A DNA stretch of 64,000 nucleotides from Chinchilla lanigera (Eukaryota; Chordata; Mammalia; Rodentia; Chinchillidae). The DNA lies in assembly GCF_000276665.1 (NCBI RefSeq), contig NW_004955487.1, forward strand, positions 9,305,752-9,369,751, read 5' to 3'. The notes below the pieces were generated by a model. The model ran no database searches. It was given only the letters and a program-made list of their open reading frames with translations, and was not told the DNA's origin. Below are positions 42,223 through 54,260 of the stretch, piece after piece. Positions within the stretch are counted from its first letter, which is position 1, and each line of letters begins with the position of its first letter. Both the position numbers and the translations under genes were made by a program.

Positions 42223-42775
42223 TCCCAACAACAACTGCTTCCTGCCTCCGTGATTACACCACTGCAGCCTCTGCGGAAGCCTGGGGCATGACCACATTAT
42301 CCCTGATGGGGGGGTGTCTGAGGAGTGGGAGAAACTTGAGCGGTGGAAGATTAGCACCTTAAGGGTGGCTTGGGATCTACAGAAATGCAGAACCCTGGGG
42401 CTGTGTATCAGAAGGTGCAATCCAACTCAATCTCAGTTGACTCATCTATGCATTAAAATTGAAGACCTGGCACTATGGACGTCTGGAACAGATAGTTCTT
42501 TACTTGGGGACCGTACCCTGTGCACTGCGGTAAGACCAGCAGCATCTTTGGTCAGCACCCTAGATGCCCATAGCACCGCTTTTCCACTTGTGAAACAGCT
42601 GTGCAGCCTCCTGTGTCCGAGGCAGAAAATCCCCTGCCCTGAGAACAGAGCTTCTCACCTCAGAGCCCCACGCTGCCCTCTCAGCAGCCTCTGGGGCTCC
42701 TCAGGATGCCTATTCTCAGGCTGAAGGTCTGAGCAGCTGTGTTTCCTCCTTCGGATGGGCAGTGAAGGATATTAG
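42223..42775. other. Unique DNA, nothing recognised
   Basis: Non-repetitive. A 136-codon plus frame (42314-42724) shows no known domain. Confidence 0.35.
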
Positions 42776-42954
42776 AGCAGCAGGGCATGGCAGTGCATAC
42801 CTGTAATCCCAGCACTCTGGGAGGCTGAGGAAGGACAATCTCAAGTTTGAACCCAGACTGGGCAAGTGAGTGACACATGGAGAGCCTCTCTCAAAAAATA
42901 AAAAAGGGCTGGACATGTAGTTCAGTGGGAATGCCTTGGATTCTGTCCCTAGCA

Positions 42955-42955
<1 letters not shown>
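42776..42955 (+). repeat. Dimeric B1+ID SINE
   Basis: gcatggcagtgcatacctgt, gggaggctgaggaaggacaa, actgggcaagtgagtgacac, an aaaataaaaaa linker, then the ID half ctggacatgtagttcagtgg and ctgtccctagcacca running into the CA repeat. Confidence 0.9.

Positions 42956-42999
<44 letters not shown>
42956..42999. repeat. (CA)n microsatellite at SINE tail
   Basis: Uninterrupted CA run that begins exactly at the 3' end of the ID half, so it probably grew from the SINE's tail. Confidence 0.97.
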
Positions 43000-43000
<1 letters not shown>

Positions 43001-46000
43001 GCTTGTGCACACAAAGCAGGGTGGTCTTGTCCTGGAGGCACACAGGAAGCTCTATGTTTTCTCACCTACACTGGGGAAAACCACAGAAAGACTCATGACT
43101 CAAATGCATAGCCCAAGCTGAGGACAGTCAGGGCAGATGCAGGAGAGATTTGCCCAGGGGGAACCACTGAGAAGGAACCAGTGGCAGAGCTCCTGAGCCC
43201 TTCACTTGGGAGCGGGATGCCAGTCCCCCACCGGCCCTGTGGGAGACCCCTTGGGATGTGCATGACCCATTCTGGGTCAGCATCACAGTGCATGCAAATG
43301 CGTACTCTGAGAGGCTGGGCTGTGTTGCCCGGGAGCACGGGTGCAGTTCGATCAGGCCCTTGATCCGTGGTTTTCTGGTCTCCAGTGAGGACTCCACCCG
43401 GGCCCCGTACTCCCATCTGGCCACCATCTCCACCACCGCATCCCGAGGTCACAGTGTCTGATGGCTTCCGTGGGCGATGTGGTCCTATCAGGGAACACCA
43501 GGGATGTCGGCACTCCTATAGAACAGTCTGTTGCACATGATAACCCAGGAGTCACTCAGCACCTCGGGATAGAAACAGGTAGGAGGAGCTTTGGAAATTC
43601 TTCAGGGAAGATAGATGGTAAGTGGGCTCTGCCCATCTTCTCTCACGCTGTGGAAAACCAGCTGGGGAGAGGGCTGGCTGGGGAGCAGACGTTACCCACA
43701 GTGCTGCCGTGTTGCATCCTGCCCTGTGGTGACTGAGTCCACACAGCCTCAGTGCTTTCCTGCATACTCTCTTGGTATCGCCTGATAACCTTGTAGACGA
43801 GGGGCGCTGTGGGTGCTGGGGTTCTGGATGGGTTTGTAGGTTCTTGTACGAGAAGAACAGAGAACTGGATGGCACATGATGGTAAGGAAGCAGCAGCAAA
43901 GTTTAATGAAATTGGTTTAGGTGGTGGCATGCTCAGGATGAGCACAACTGTGCCCACAGAAAGGAAAACGGCAGAGTGCGGAAGGCATCGAGTTTAAGAA
44001 ATTAAATCGTTGATCTGAGTTGAGGGCACCTCCCCTCAGGTCTTCCAGAGGGGACGTGATTGACAGTGTGATTGAGGGGTGCTGAGTCAGCCAGCTGTGT
44101 CTACTGCACATGTCCTTTCCCATAATCCACTGTGGTATACCTGGATGCATGAGGTGCAGTGTATGTGCATGAGTCCCGTGAGCTCCAGGTGAAGACAGTT
44201 TACTGTGGGTCATGCCAGCAGGTCTGTGCACTTGTGGCCTGGTGTGCAATGGCCTATATTTTTCTTTTCTCTGCCTCTGGGTTATGAGTCCTAGGACAAA
44301 GGGGATGGGGGTGGCCCTTGATGTGGCCTGGGTTCGGGTGAGGGGAGGTGAGTGGCTCAGTAGCCCCAGGTGTCCTATATTAGAAGGATTTAGCTCTACT
44401 TTGCAATTGTGGAAACAGAGGATCACAAATCTCTTATTCCTTCCTGCTTGACTGGCTGACAGACATTTATGGGATTTGATAGTCGAGGCTGTGAATCACG
44501 CCCTAGACATGGAGTGTATGCGGTCATACACAAAGGCCACCAGGCAAACGTGCTGGGCATGGGTTTGTGCCATTACTTTGGTCTCTTGGCCAGATCCATG
44601 TGTGTTGTAGTGTTTCCCAGTGCTTCATGGGAGCCCCTTGGGTCCTGGTCTGGGGGGTGCAGAGGCTCCTCCGGGTCCTGCAGCGTGGATGGTGCGGTAG
44701 AAGCTCTGGGCCCTGCGTTTGGGGGTGATGTGACTCAGTCATGCCTCACACCTCCCTGTGCTTAGGGCCCCAGCCTCTGGCTAGGGGCAGCAGTCACCCA
44801 CAGCTGTGCACACCTGGCCACACTTGAGTGAAAGCCTCCGGCAGCCCTGGCCATGCATGTGGGACACGTGCCCACTTCCTCCCCTTGGCTCCCAGCCCAA
44901 GGCTGCTCAGGCTCTCTGCAGCCCAGGCCTCCGGGACACACTATGCTTGGTTCTGAAAGCCTTTCAGCCCTTTCTGGCCTGCATGACAACCGCCCAGCGC
45001 CAGGCCCTGTGCATGTGGATGAGCTTCCAGGGCCCTCGTGGACCCAGACTGACTTGGGGGAGGGCTTCGTGGCCAGTGACAGAGCTGAGGCAGGAGGATG
45101 AACACAGGCAGAGGAGGAAGGCTGAGAGGTGGAAGAGTGGAAGCCGTCATACAAAGGCCCTGTGGTCTGAGGACCTCCCACAGCTCAGAGGCTGAGAGGA
45201 GACCCCAGCTGGAGGGAGGGGCCTTGCAGGCAGCCTTGGCACCGCTGTGCCTCCTGCCCTTTCTTCCTGGGGATGCTAGGCCAAGATGACCCTGAGGCCA
45301 CTGTCGGGCCAGCCTGTCCCACAGCAGCAGGAGCAGAGTCACTCATTTCCCGATACCGACACCTCACTCACTGCCCCCTGCTGCCTCCTGTTGCCCCCAG
45401 CCCAAGGCTCCTGTGCCTCCTCTACTGCCCATCTGTGCCCCTCTCTTCCTGTGCAGCTGACTTCTCTGAAAATAACGAAATCCGAAGTCACAGTCTCCTC
45501 ATTTCACATGAATCCAGGTCACTGGTTCCCTCTCCAAAGGGAAAAGGAGCTTCCTGCTGCGGAGAGCCTGCAGCTTCTTCCCTCAGCAAAAGTAGGTCAG
45601 GCTGCAGCCTGGTTAGGGGCAGGGGCTCGGCACTGACCTGGAGCCGGCGGGCGATGGGCAGACAGCAGATGGCTCCTCTGCGTGTGCCCACCCCGTGCTG
45701 CTGCCACGGCTCCGTCCTCCGGGGACCCTCCTCTGACCCCGAGCCTGCCTTACTGGAGTTTTCAGATTTCTCTGGGAGACCCTTTATGGCTGGTGACCCT
45801 GGCCACCCGAGCTGCAAAGATAGCGGATTTACAGCAGGCCTGGAGAGCTGCAATCCAGGGTGCTTTTCCCTGTGTTCAGCGGTCATTTACTTTCAAATGC
45901 TCTTTCTGTTATTTATGAGTTTCAGTGACACTGATGGCTGCAGGAACTGCATCTTATTAGACAAGCAAACTAACTGGATTAAAGGAAAACCTCATATTTC

Positions 46001-46530
46001 ACTAGAGGGACTCAGGCTGGGCCTTCTAGAAGTGTGGCTGATCCGCCAGGTCCTGGCTCTGCTGTCCCCGAGGAGCCATGAGGTGCAGGGCAAAGTGGGG
46101 GCTGGGCCAGGTGCGGGTCACAGCTCCTAGGGCTCCAGTGACAGAGTGCACAAGGCAGGATGGGCACGTTGGTGGCCCTGGCAAGTGAGGCTTGCCAGAA
46201 ACACCTGGGCCTCGTGTGTGCACTTTGATAAAAGCTACGCACGCGCTACCATTCCCTTTCCATCTCCACTTGCTCTTGGTGCCCCGGGAATGAGCAGCAC
46301 CAAACCCAGGCCAGAAAACGCTCAACTTGACAGGGGCCAGAGGATCACCGGATGTAAATGCAAACCAGAACCTGGCTTGGCATCCTGAGCCCTGGTGTCC
46401 AGATAATACTGTAACACAGCCCAGCAAATCAGGGGGCTATGTTCTCTCCTAGAATGAAGACCTGCTTCTGCTGGCACAGTTCCGGGAGTGGGGCCTGGCC
46501 CAAGGCTGCTGGTCCTCCAGTGCACAACTG
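43000..46530. other. Long stretch of unique DNA
   Basis: No interspersed repeat recognised over 3.5 kb, unusual for this window. GC-rich in 44.5-45.8 kb. The longest open frame of the window (45273-46130, 285 codons, plus) lies here but is overlapped by 133-139-codon minus frames and has no recognisable domain. 45830-45970 is AT-richer and may be constrained non-coding DNA. Confidence 0.4.
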
Positions 46531-46640
46531 TCTATTGTTCTCTCTGCTTGTTACCATGGTGATCTAATTAAAGCAGCATCCTGGCTGCCTGCCCCTAGGT
46601 AGAGGCTGCCGACAGCTCCTCGCTGGGCCACATGGCCCGG
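46531..46640. promoter_or_regulatory. Candidate enhancer-like motif cluster
   Basis: Within 45 bases are a SOX-type tctattgttc (46531-46540), a near-palindromic RFX/X-box-like gttaccatggtgat (46550-46563) and a homeodomain-type ctaattaaag (46564-46573). The patch is non-repetitive and sits in a repeat-poor region. Motif matches are by eye; function is inferred. Confidence 0.3.
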
Positions 46641-47189
46641 CCCTCTTAAGCGGCTCCAATGGATTCTGAGCAGGACATGGCTGTCTGGGATATGACCTAG
46701 AAAAAGCCTTCAAGTTGGTGATGGGGGCGCTGCCGGTTAAACATCATCCCCTGTATTTTCTGATGGTAAGAAGACAGGCCAGGTGCTGCAGCCTTGCTTG
46801 GTGACCTTGGGGTTTATTTTCTTCCTCCCAAAGGAAGAGCCAGAGTGACGACACCTGCTCAGCAGAGGAAAGAAAGGGACCGGGAAAGTGTCTTAGAAAG
46901 CAAGGAGGGGTGCTGGACTCCCGCTCCGCCTTTCTGCAGGCTGTCCCCTTGTACGGCAGAGCCCCAAGGCTGTGGGTGATGGACCCTGTAAACAGAGGGC
47001 CAGGTCAGTCAGCTCCAAGGACCTGGTCAATCAGTTCACCCAGTGGTGGAGCTGCAGTGAGACTGTGTCACCACCTGGCGTTGCTGACTCCGTAGCCTCC
47101 TGGTAAGTTCTGGGCCCATGACAGGACAGGTTAGCGCACCCAGTGTGGCAAAGGCTGCCCTCATGCTACTGCGACCCCAAGCCACGTGC
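46641..47189. other. Unique DNA, nothing recognised
   Basis: Moderate GC, non-repetitive. Confidence 0.35.
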
Positions 47190-47310
47190 TTAAGAGTTCA
47201 GGGTCTGGGGGAGTTTTTCAGAGTTCAAACCCCAGTCTTCATGTTCCAGTCTACTCTGTAAATGGGTACAGTAGTGGGTGCACAGGGCTTCAGTGAAAAT
47301 CACAAGTCCT
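47190..47310 (+). repeat. MIR fragment
   Basis: taagagttcagggtctgggg, gagttcaaaccccagtcttc and ctctgtaaatgggtacagta follow the sense MIR layout (gagtcagactgcctgggttcaaatccc ... catctgtaaaatggg). Confidence 0.55.
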
Positions 47311-47460
47311 CAAGGCCTGGGTCACGGGTCACCTGCTTTTCCCTGTCCCCAGAGCCTGGAGGGCAGTGAGCCTCACCTCTCTGAACACAGCGTCCAGCTC
47401 CCTAGACCACAGGACGTCCGTGTTCAGTGAGTGCTTTCATACAGTGTCGTCTTTTTTCCC

Positions 47461-47540
47461 CCTCCCTCTCTCTCTCTCTATGTATCTATGTATCTATTTA
47501 TCTATCTATTTATCCAACTATCTATCTATCTATCTATCTT
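47461..47540. repeat. (TCTA)n microsatellite with CT-rich start
   Basis: A ctctctctct lead-in followed by about 16 tetramer units, with tgta and ttta variants in the first half and uninterrupted tcta in the second. Confidence 0.95.
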
Positions 47541-47542
47541 TG

Positions 47543-47724
47543 GTAGAAGGGGTTGGACCCAGGGCCTTCACACTGACCTATATCCCCAGTTCTTTTTTAT
47601 TTTTCATTTTGAAAGAAGGTCTTGCTAAGTTGCTCAGTTGTCGCTGGGCTCAAATTTGCGATCTTCTGCCTCAGCCTCCCAGGATGCTGAAATCACAGAT
47701 GTGCCCCATTTTGCCTGGTACGCA
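47543..47724 (-). repeat. Dimeric B1+ID SINE
   Basis: gaaggggttggacccagggc, cttcacactgacctatatcc, ttttgaaagaaggtcttgct, tcttctgcctcagcctccca. The tetranucleotide run adjoins its ID end. Confidence 0.88.
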
Positions 47725-48814
47725 GGTGTTGTCTTCTAACCTTGTGTCTGTCCTACAGTGTGCATACTAGTTGCCACCTGTGTTTTTAGAAGCACAGACA
47801 TCGACTCAGAAAAGTAAGGTCACTTACCCATGGTGGCGCTGCTCTGAAGTCCTGCTGGGGTGTGAGCACCTGCCACCTCACCCTGAGCTCATGCTTCCCA
47901 ACCCTCACTATATGTGGCTCTGGGGCTGTGGCCGAATCCCAGGAGGCTGTGCAGGGTCCCATTCGGTGGTGACAAACCGGCCTGGAGAAATGGAGTATTG
48001 GTGCAGGGCCCCTGGAGCTCCGTGGTGACCTCCTCCAGGTCCCAGGTCCTCTGCCCCTTCCCTCTGGCGGGTGACGCAGCGACCACCTGCCGGTGTCCTG
48101 GCCTCCTTTCCTCCCGCCGCCCCTCCTGGCTCCTGTGTGAATCGCACAGTGTGTCGGGGACATGTGCTACTGATTACCGCTGGGCCATCAAAGGCTGGGT
48201 CGATTACCTTGTGGCCAGAACAGCTCAACACCTCGTCTGCCCACCACAGCCCTCATTTCCTTCTTCTGAAGACTGGGGAGCAGAAACATTTCAAAGGCTG
48301 CCAATGAAATGAACCCTGCCGGGCCCAGACCTGCAATGCAGTCTGGAGGGGCAAGAGCTGTGGCCATAGTCCCTGCCGGGTGGCACACGTGGTCTTTACG
48401 ACCTTGTGTTCTTCCCCAAGATGCAGCTGCTTCCCTCACTTCCTGAAGTCCTGTGTTCTCCAGTCAGTCCTAGGGACAGGCAGGCGCACACGGCCCCACA
48501 GCAGCAACTTCTTCCCGGGGAGAGACGGACTCTGCATGTCCAGCTGCAGCCCCACACTGCTGCCCCGTGGCCCAGGCTTCCCATGAGCCTCCTCCTTATC
48601 CACCCAGCCCCACTGCCCGCAGCTGAGATCTCATCATTGTCCTGCAGCGTTATAACTGTCTCCAAAACTACCTCCTTTCTCCACTGTCTCTACATTCACT
48701 GAAAAAAGTCTTGTAAACTTCTTACCCCCTTTTTTATTAGCATATGTTTGCTACACATAAGAAATACAGTCATTGTGGGCACCGGTACCTATACATATTG
48801 CATCTTGATCTGTT
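47725..48814. other. Unique DNA, nothing recognised
   Basis: GC-rich with opposing open frames of 125-132 codons around 47.8-48.3 kb, none recognisable. Confidence 0.4.
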
Positions 48815-48961
48815 TTGTTTTGTTTTTGAGACGGTGCTGCTATGTAGCTCAGCCTGGCCTTGAACTCACTTTATAGTCCAGGCAAGCCTCAAGCTCACAG
48901 TGATCCTCCTGCCTCTGCCTCCTGAATGCTAGGATTATGGGCATGCACATCCACAGCTGGC
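48815..48961 (-). repeat. B1-like SINE, longer form
   Basis: tgttttgttttgtttttgag, cttgaactcactttatagtc, then a second gcctcaagctcacagtgatc block, and gctaggattatgggcatgca. Possible flanking match: tcttgatctgttt and ccttgatcctttt. Confidence 0.85.
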
Positions 48962-50189
48962 CCTTGATCCTTTTTATTTCCTCTTCTGTCTCCCTCCCAT
49001 CTTCTTCCCTACATGCCTTTCCTACCTGCACAGGTCTACTTCCTGTTTCCTATCTGTCTTCCATCACTCTAACCTCAATCCACGGTGACCTAAGGGACTT
49101 TCCAGGGCACCTGGGTCTACTGCGATGATTCCCAGCTGCCTGCAACATAAATAATCCCACACTAGCAAGCGAGATGGTCTGTGATAGGCGTTCTGCCCAC
49201 TTCTCCTGAGCCTCCCGCTTCTAACTTGGATTCCTTGTTCCCGAAACACTGAGCAGTGAAAGTGCTCCCTGCGCACACAGGCTTCACACACCAGCTCCAG
49301 CCCTGGGAGCTTCTAGTTCTCTCAAAACCACTTCTATCCGTCCACTGTGTGGCTCCCTCCTGGTGCCGAGCTCACTGCGGCCACCCAAGTTCACAGCCGC
49401 ACTTCTGTGTTCTGTTCCCTGGCAGGGGGCTCACACTCTGCACTCTAGTAAACTGATTTCTCCTTTCTCTCCCGGCTGTCTGATGAATCTCTTGGGAATG
49501 GAAACCAATAAAAGGCTCCACACTTCTCTGGTTTCTGGTGCCAAAGAGGCTGGTGTTTGACAAAATAGCTGTGCATGTGCATATGATCACCTAGCTTCAG
49601 ACCAAGCCTGGGCTGCACCTTGCAGATTAGCTGCATGCTGTCTGAGGTTGGAGCCTATGTCTCAACACTTTCATTGCCGCTCAGAGCAAGGGCCCCATCC
49701 TAAAGATGGCCAATCGATCCTGAGGTCAGCTCAGTCACAGTGCCATGGACAGCACCTGCTCCAAGCAGCCAGTGTGAAGCCTGGAGCTGGGGTGGGTCCC
49801 GATCTCCGCCCACGGAAGAGCCTGGTTGGGTGCAGGGTCAAAAGATGGGACCAGCAACGATGCCCGAGAAGCCTGAGGGGCTGCAGACCCTTTCGGGCCC
49901 ACCTGTGTGGTCTAAAGGATGGGCTCCAGGATTCACTGTTAAAGGCCCATCAGAGGACAGAGTGGAGGGAATGGCACAAATTTCGTGGAAAGAGGATCCA
50001 CTGCATTTGCATGGCCCTGGGTTTCCCTCACAGCCTGTCCTTGGACCCTTCTGCAGTAGCGCCACTGCTGATCCCAGGTACACTGGGACACCCCTCCAAG
50101 CATAGCTGAGGTCTCAAAGCAAGGACACCAAGAAAGAGAGGGCTTTTACAGGTATAGCTAGTGTGTGGCATGATGATCAGGGAGCTCTT
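48962..50189. other. Unique DNA, nothing recognised
   Basis: Pyrimidine-rich at 48.96-49.08 kb. A 153-codon plus frame (49648-50109) overlaps a 121-codon frame in another phase; neither is recognisable. Confidence 0.4.
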
Positions 50190-50290
50190 GGGTTCTAGGG
50201 CTGGGATTATCCTGAGCTATCTGACTTCAGTGAAGGCCTTCATCTCGCTAAGCCTGTTTTCCCATATCCACAGCACATTCTGTGGCTGTG
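50190..50290 (+). repeat. MIR fragment
   Basis: gttctagggctgggattatc, cttcatctcgctaagcctgt and ttttcccatatccac are a decayed sense MIR. Confidence 0.5.
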
Positions 50291-50929
50291 AGAGAGAGGT
50301 CTGCCAGGTGGCCTGGCTTGCTGGAGACATCACAGCTTAACAGAATTGCCCTCCATGCACGCAGGTCAAGAGCAATAAAACGCCCTGTAAAAGGGCATCC
50401 ACTGCACTGAAAGTCCAACTAACAGAAGCCCTGACCTAGAGGTACCTGAGGGCCAAACACTTGAAGTGCAGTCCCTGGAGCTGCCCTGCACCCTGAAGAT
50501 GAGCCGCCCCCAATCTCCTAGTCACTGGTCGCCGCAGAGGCCAGTGTGTCCACACTGCGGGAGGGGTCAGAGGGAGCCTAAGGGCTGAGGAAATCCTTTG
50601 TCAGCCCCACTGTTTGGCGAACACTTGGAAGCCACATCTCCCAAGGGTCAGCTCTGTAAATGTAAAACAGTGCAGTCATGGTTGGGACATGGCTCTGAGA
50701 TGGGGCTCAGCTCTCAGAGAGAAAGAGAAGAGGAGAGCTCAGAGGGGCCTGGGGCCCGGGCCAGGCAGCTCCCCAGCTAGGCACCCACGGCGTCTCCTTG
50801 AGCTCCTTGAAGCTCCTGGGAGCAGGTACAACACTCTGCCCAGTGATGTCCATGCAGCTGTGGGGCTGCCCCAGAAGAAGCAGGGTGGGGCCGTGGGGTC
50901 CCTCTGCCTTTCCTTAGCTCTGTGCAGCC
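50291..50929. other. Unique DNA, nothing recognised
   Basis: Non-repetitive, mixed composition. Confidence 0.35.
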
Positions 50930-51035
50930 TCCTGGTGCTAGGGGTCTGTTCACAAGCCTGTGGAGGAAGGCCAGCTCAGTCCCCCACTTTACAGATGAGC
51001 AAGTGGAGCTTGGAACGTAGGGAGGAGATGAAGCA
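50930..51035 (-). repeat. MIR fragment
   Basis: cccccactttacagatgagc followed by aagtggagcttggaacgtag is the antisense MIR 3' region. Confidence 0.6.
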
Positions 51036-52244
51036 GCCTCTAAGGGAGCCTGGGCTGGGGGACTGAGAGGAGCGGGTGCTTCTAAGTGAGCCCTAGGAGC
51101 CCCAGGCCTCTCTCTACGGATGTGCTCCTCACCCTTCTCGTGTTGTGCTCCAGAATCCCTCGTCCTCTGCCCTCCTCACTTCTCACATCCTGTCCTGGAG
51201 AATCTTGCTTCCCTGTGGGGCCCAGGCCTAGCTCTGACTCCTCCAGGGAGCCCCCTGGTGGGCCTTCTTCACACACTCCACACTATCCATGAGCACTGTG
51301 AAGCAGCCCCAGTGGTACTGAGGCTCGTGGCAACCGCACACGCTAATGATTTACTTGTACTGATCATTTCTCAGGAGGCACGTCCTCCTCCTGGCCCCAC
51401 ACTGTGCTCACTCACTGAGTCTCCATATTTGCCAGGTCCAGACTGTGCCGAAGCCCAGGTCCCAATCAGTGGATGTGGCTATGGTGGCCAGAACAGGTTG
51501 ACTGCGTGTCAGCACTGGTGATGGGATAGCTCCATGACCGAGCTTCGTGCTAGCCACAGAGACCAGGGGGACCCGCCTGGCTCCCAAACGTGGAAGTGGC
51601 CAGCACATCCACAGCTGCAAAGTAGCCAGTGCTGTGGCCCAGCCCAGAGACGCTTCCATTCGCATGCCGGCGCGTCTTGTCTGTGTCCCTACTGACACCT
51701 CTTCAATTGCAGCTCTTTGGGGCCAAGTGTTCCCTGGGACCCGGGCAGTCTGGGAGTCACAGGGCTCCATACACTCCAGCTTTTCTCTTTCATTGCTCTG
51801 CAGAGGGGAGGAGCAAAGGAATCCAGGGGTTCTTCCTGGTGGAATGACTAGGGTTAAGGATGAGTCCCAATTTGCATGTGAATGTCATGGGTCAAAGTTG
51901 ATCTGGCCACAGGAGAGATATAGATGGGCCCTGAAACCCTGACCTGTTCATCAATGGCAAATGATAGTAGAGTTCCTGGAGAAACCTGTAGGATTTCTGA
52001 ATCAAGTGTACACAAGAGGTAGGAGTTGTTGAGTGTGCTGTGGTCTGGCCTCGGCTGCCAGTCAAGAAGGCAGAGGGAGGTGACTGTCACTCTGTCCCCT
52101 CTTCCGGACTCTGAGGCTACGAGGTCACTGGGAATGGGAATCCATGATGCGAGACCTGACAAAGCATCACTTCTAGGTGCAGTGGTGAAGCAAGTGGTTT
52201 GTGGTAACAGCCCACAATTTGACGGGCAAGGGGCCTGCATCTTA
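51036..52244. other. Unique DNA, nothing recognised
   Basis: GC-rich, with opposing 120-133-codon frames at 51.1-51.9 kb. No domain recognised. Confidence 0.4.
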
Positions 52245-52335
52245 GACTACAGATGTGATTTAGGACAGGCTACTAAGCCTTTGGTCAGCCTAGCTTCTCA
52301 TCTGGACAGCAGAGATGAAAGTGTGTACCACTCCA
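52245..52335 (+). repeat. MIR fragment
   Basis: tttaggacaggctactaagc, gtcagcctagcttctcatct and ggacagcagagatgaaagt match sense MIR (gggcaagtcacttaacctc ... tttcctcatctgtaaaatg). Confidence 0.5.
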
Positions 52336-52354
52336 GACTAGACAGAGATAGGCC

Positions 52355-52690
52355 CTATCTTAGTTGTTTTTCTGGTCACTGGAACAAAATACCCACAATT
52401 TAAAGGAGGATGGGTTTATTTGAGCTTATGTTTCTGTCCATGGCTGGCCGCTCTAAGGCAGGGCACAGGGCAGAGGGTTCTGGAGAACAAGAGCGGCTCA
52501 GGACATGATGCACAGGAAGTGGAGAGAAGGGAGGAACCGGAAGGAGAGGAGCCCTTCCAGGCCGTGTCCCCAGGCCTGCCCCTCCCACCAGGCCCTGCCT
52601 CCCAAAGGCACAGTTAGCTATAAACTCATTAGTGGGCTAATTCAGTGAAGGTATCCTGTCCCCACCCCCACCTAGGAGCACATGAGGCAT
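52355..52690 (-). mobile_element. MaLR-type LTR
   Basis: tatcttagttgtttttctgg, ggaacaaaatacccacaatt, taaaggaggatgggtttatt and ggctggccgctctaaggcag fit the minus-strand MaLR LTR layout. Ends approximate. Confidence 0.7.
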
Positions 52691-53224
52691 TCTTTCTCTC
52701 ACCATGGGAGCAAGCTGGAGGCACCCTGCCCCTTGCAGATCCTCCTCTGTGGTGCTGCTGGCCTTAGCCCTACACAGCGACCCAACCTGCTCAGCTCTGC
52801 CTGGCAGAGGGGTGGTGCAGTGCCCAAGTTGGCTTTATCCTCTGCTGCCAAAGGCCAGTGCTGTTTCTCTCTGAGGACCCTCCAGAGCCCTGTCATCCTG
52901 CTTTGTGTGTATAGCCCACCACAGGTGGGGAAAGGTAAGCAGGAGAGGAGAAACTTCATGCAGCATGTTAGGGTTCAGACCTAAAATGGCCCCCCAGGGA
53001 TGGGGCCTGGAAAGGGCTGCTCTCCCTCCTGGCTCCTTCCTTCTCTCCACTTCCTGTTCTCCATGCACCTAGCAGCTCTCTTCCACCAGACCCCTCACTT
53101 TGGAGGCAGCCAGTATGGACTGAAACCTCTAGGAACTGTTACCCAAGACAACCCTTTTCTTCATCGATTTATGGGTGTTAGATATTGTGTCTCAGAGACA
53201 AGAAGAGTGACACAGACAATATAA
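52691..53224. other. Unique DNA, nothing recognised
   Basis: Non-repetitive spacer. 53090-53220 may be another decayed LTR scrap (actgaaacctctaggaactg, acccaagacaacccttttct). Confidence 0.35.
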
Positions 53225-53400
53225 TAGGCCACAGCAAGTGACTCTCACAGAGTACCTACTATGTATACAGTTCTGTGATAGGCACTTTATACACATTGTT
53301 TCTCAGCCTCAAAAATCAGCTCATTCACGCTCTGTTTTGCCAAAGAGGATGTAGATACTTGTAGATGTGAGGTAATTTATCTATGTGTGTACACCTTGGA
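53225..53400 (-). repeat. MIR fragment, longer copy
   Basis: agagtacctactatgtatac, ttctgtgataggcactttat, acacattgtttctcagcctc and ttttgccaaagaggatgtag follow the antisense MIR layout (gcacctactatgtgcc ... gcactttacatacatt ... cattttacagatgagg). Confidence 0.75.
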
Positions 53401-53439
53401 AACAAGTTTGAATCCCAGTCTATGCTCCCGATGTCCTCC

Positions 53440-53625
53440 TGTTGTTTTTCTTCGAGCTTCTGGGGATTGAACTCAGGGCCTTTGCACTGAGCTGTATCCT
53501 CAGGCCTTTTTAATTTTTTTAAATTTTGAGACAGGGTCTCAGTAAGTTGCTCAATTATCAAGGCTGGGCTTGCACTTGTTATCCTCCTGCCTCAGCTTCC
53601 CCGAATGTGGGGATGACAGGCCTGA
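53440..53625 (-). repeat. Dimeric B1+ID SINE
   Basis: ctggggattgaactcagggc, ctttgcactgagctgtatcc, then ttttgagacagggtctcagt and tatcctcctgcctcagcttc. Confidence 0.9.
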
Positions 53626-54049
53626 GCTCCCTGGGCAGCTGGGACACCTCTCTTGACTCAGGAAGAGAGCCGTCTTCTTGCCAGTGCAGGCTGGCCAGGG
53701 CCTGAGCCTGTTCAGGAGCCACAAGCTGGAGTTAAAAGTGTGATGGATATGGAGGCAGGCGTGATAAACGCACTGGAACAAAAGAAGCTCTTCTCTGCCC
53801 CAGCGAGGCTCTGAGGGCGGGGGAGGTGCATGCTCCCTGGAGCCTGCTAAGACCTGGCTGGAGGCAGCCACCATGCCCTAAAGGCCTGGGGACTCATGGC
53901 TGTGAGGCCGGCTCCCACAGCCTGCCACACACCCTGCAGAGTGGGTGCTCCTGGAAGGGTACGGGAGGGGCTATGACGGCCTGGCTGTGTGACGAACACC
54001 ACACATATTGAAGCACTCTGGCAATTCCCGGGGCTCCCAGTCAGAGCGC
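53626..54049. other. Unique DNA, nothing recognised
   Basis: GC-rich, non-repetitive spacer. Confidence 0.35.
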
Positions 54050-54260
54050 TGACCCGCTGACCCCCAAAGTCTTATTAAAGCCCCCAGAGCCAGCCCGGGA
54101 CATAGCAGCCCCGGACTCATTCTGTCCCCTAATTCATTCAAGTAGGCCGGGCTGAGTGGGGCCTGGGCCTTTGATGTGAAAGGCCCCTAATTGGAAGGAA
54201 GTGAAGTGTTAGCCTGTCAGCCTTTTAGTCTCTCATCAAATACTTTAAGAGCGATCCACC
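54050..54260. promoter_or_regulatory. Candidate conserved non-coding element
   Basis: Non-repetitive patch with paired homeodomain-like cores: cctaattcattcaag (54129) and ccctaattggaagga (54186), and a tcttattaaag at 54070. Compositional evidence only. Confidence 0.25.

Noticed and set aside
45273..46130. Longest open frame in the window (285 codons, plus)
   Set aside because: No recognisable domain, overlapped by other long frames on both strands, no splice context, and it lies in stop-poor GC-rich DNA.
47461..47540. CRISPR-like array
   Set aside because: Plain tetranucleotide microsatellite without spacers, in mammalian DNA.
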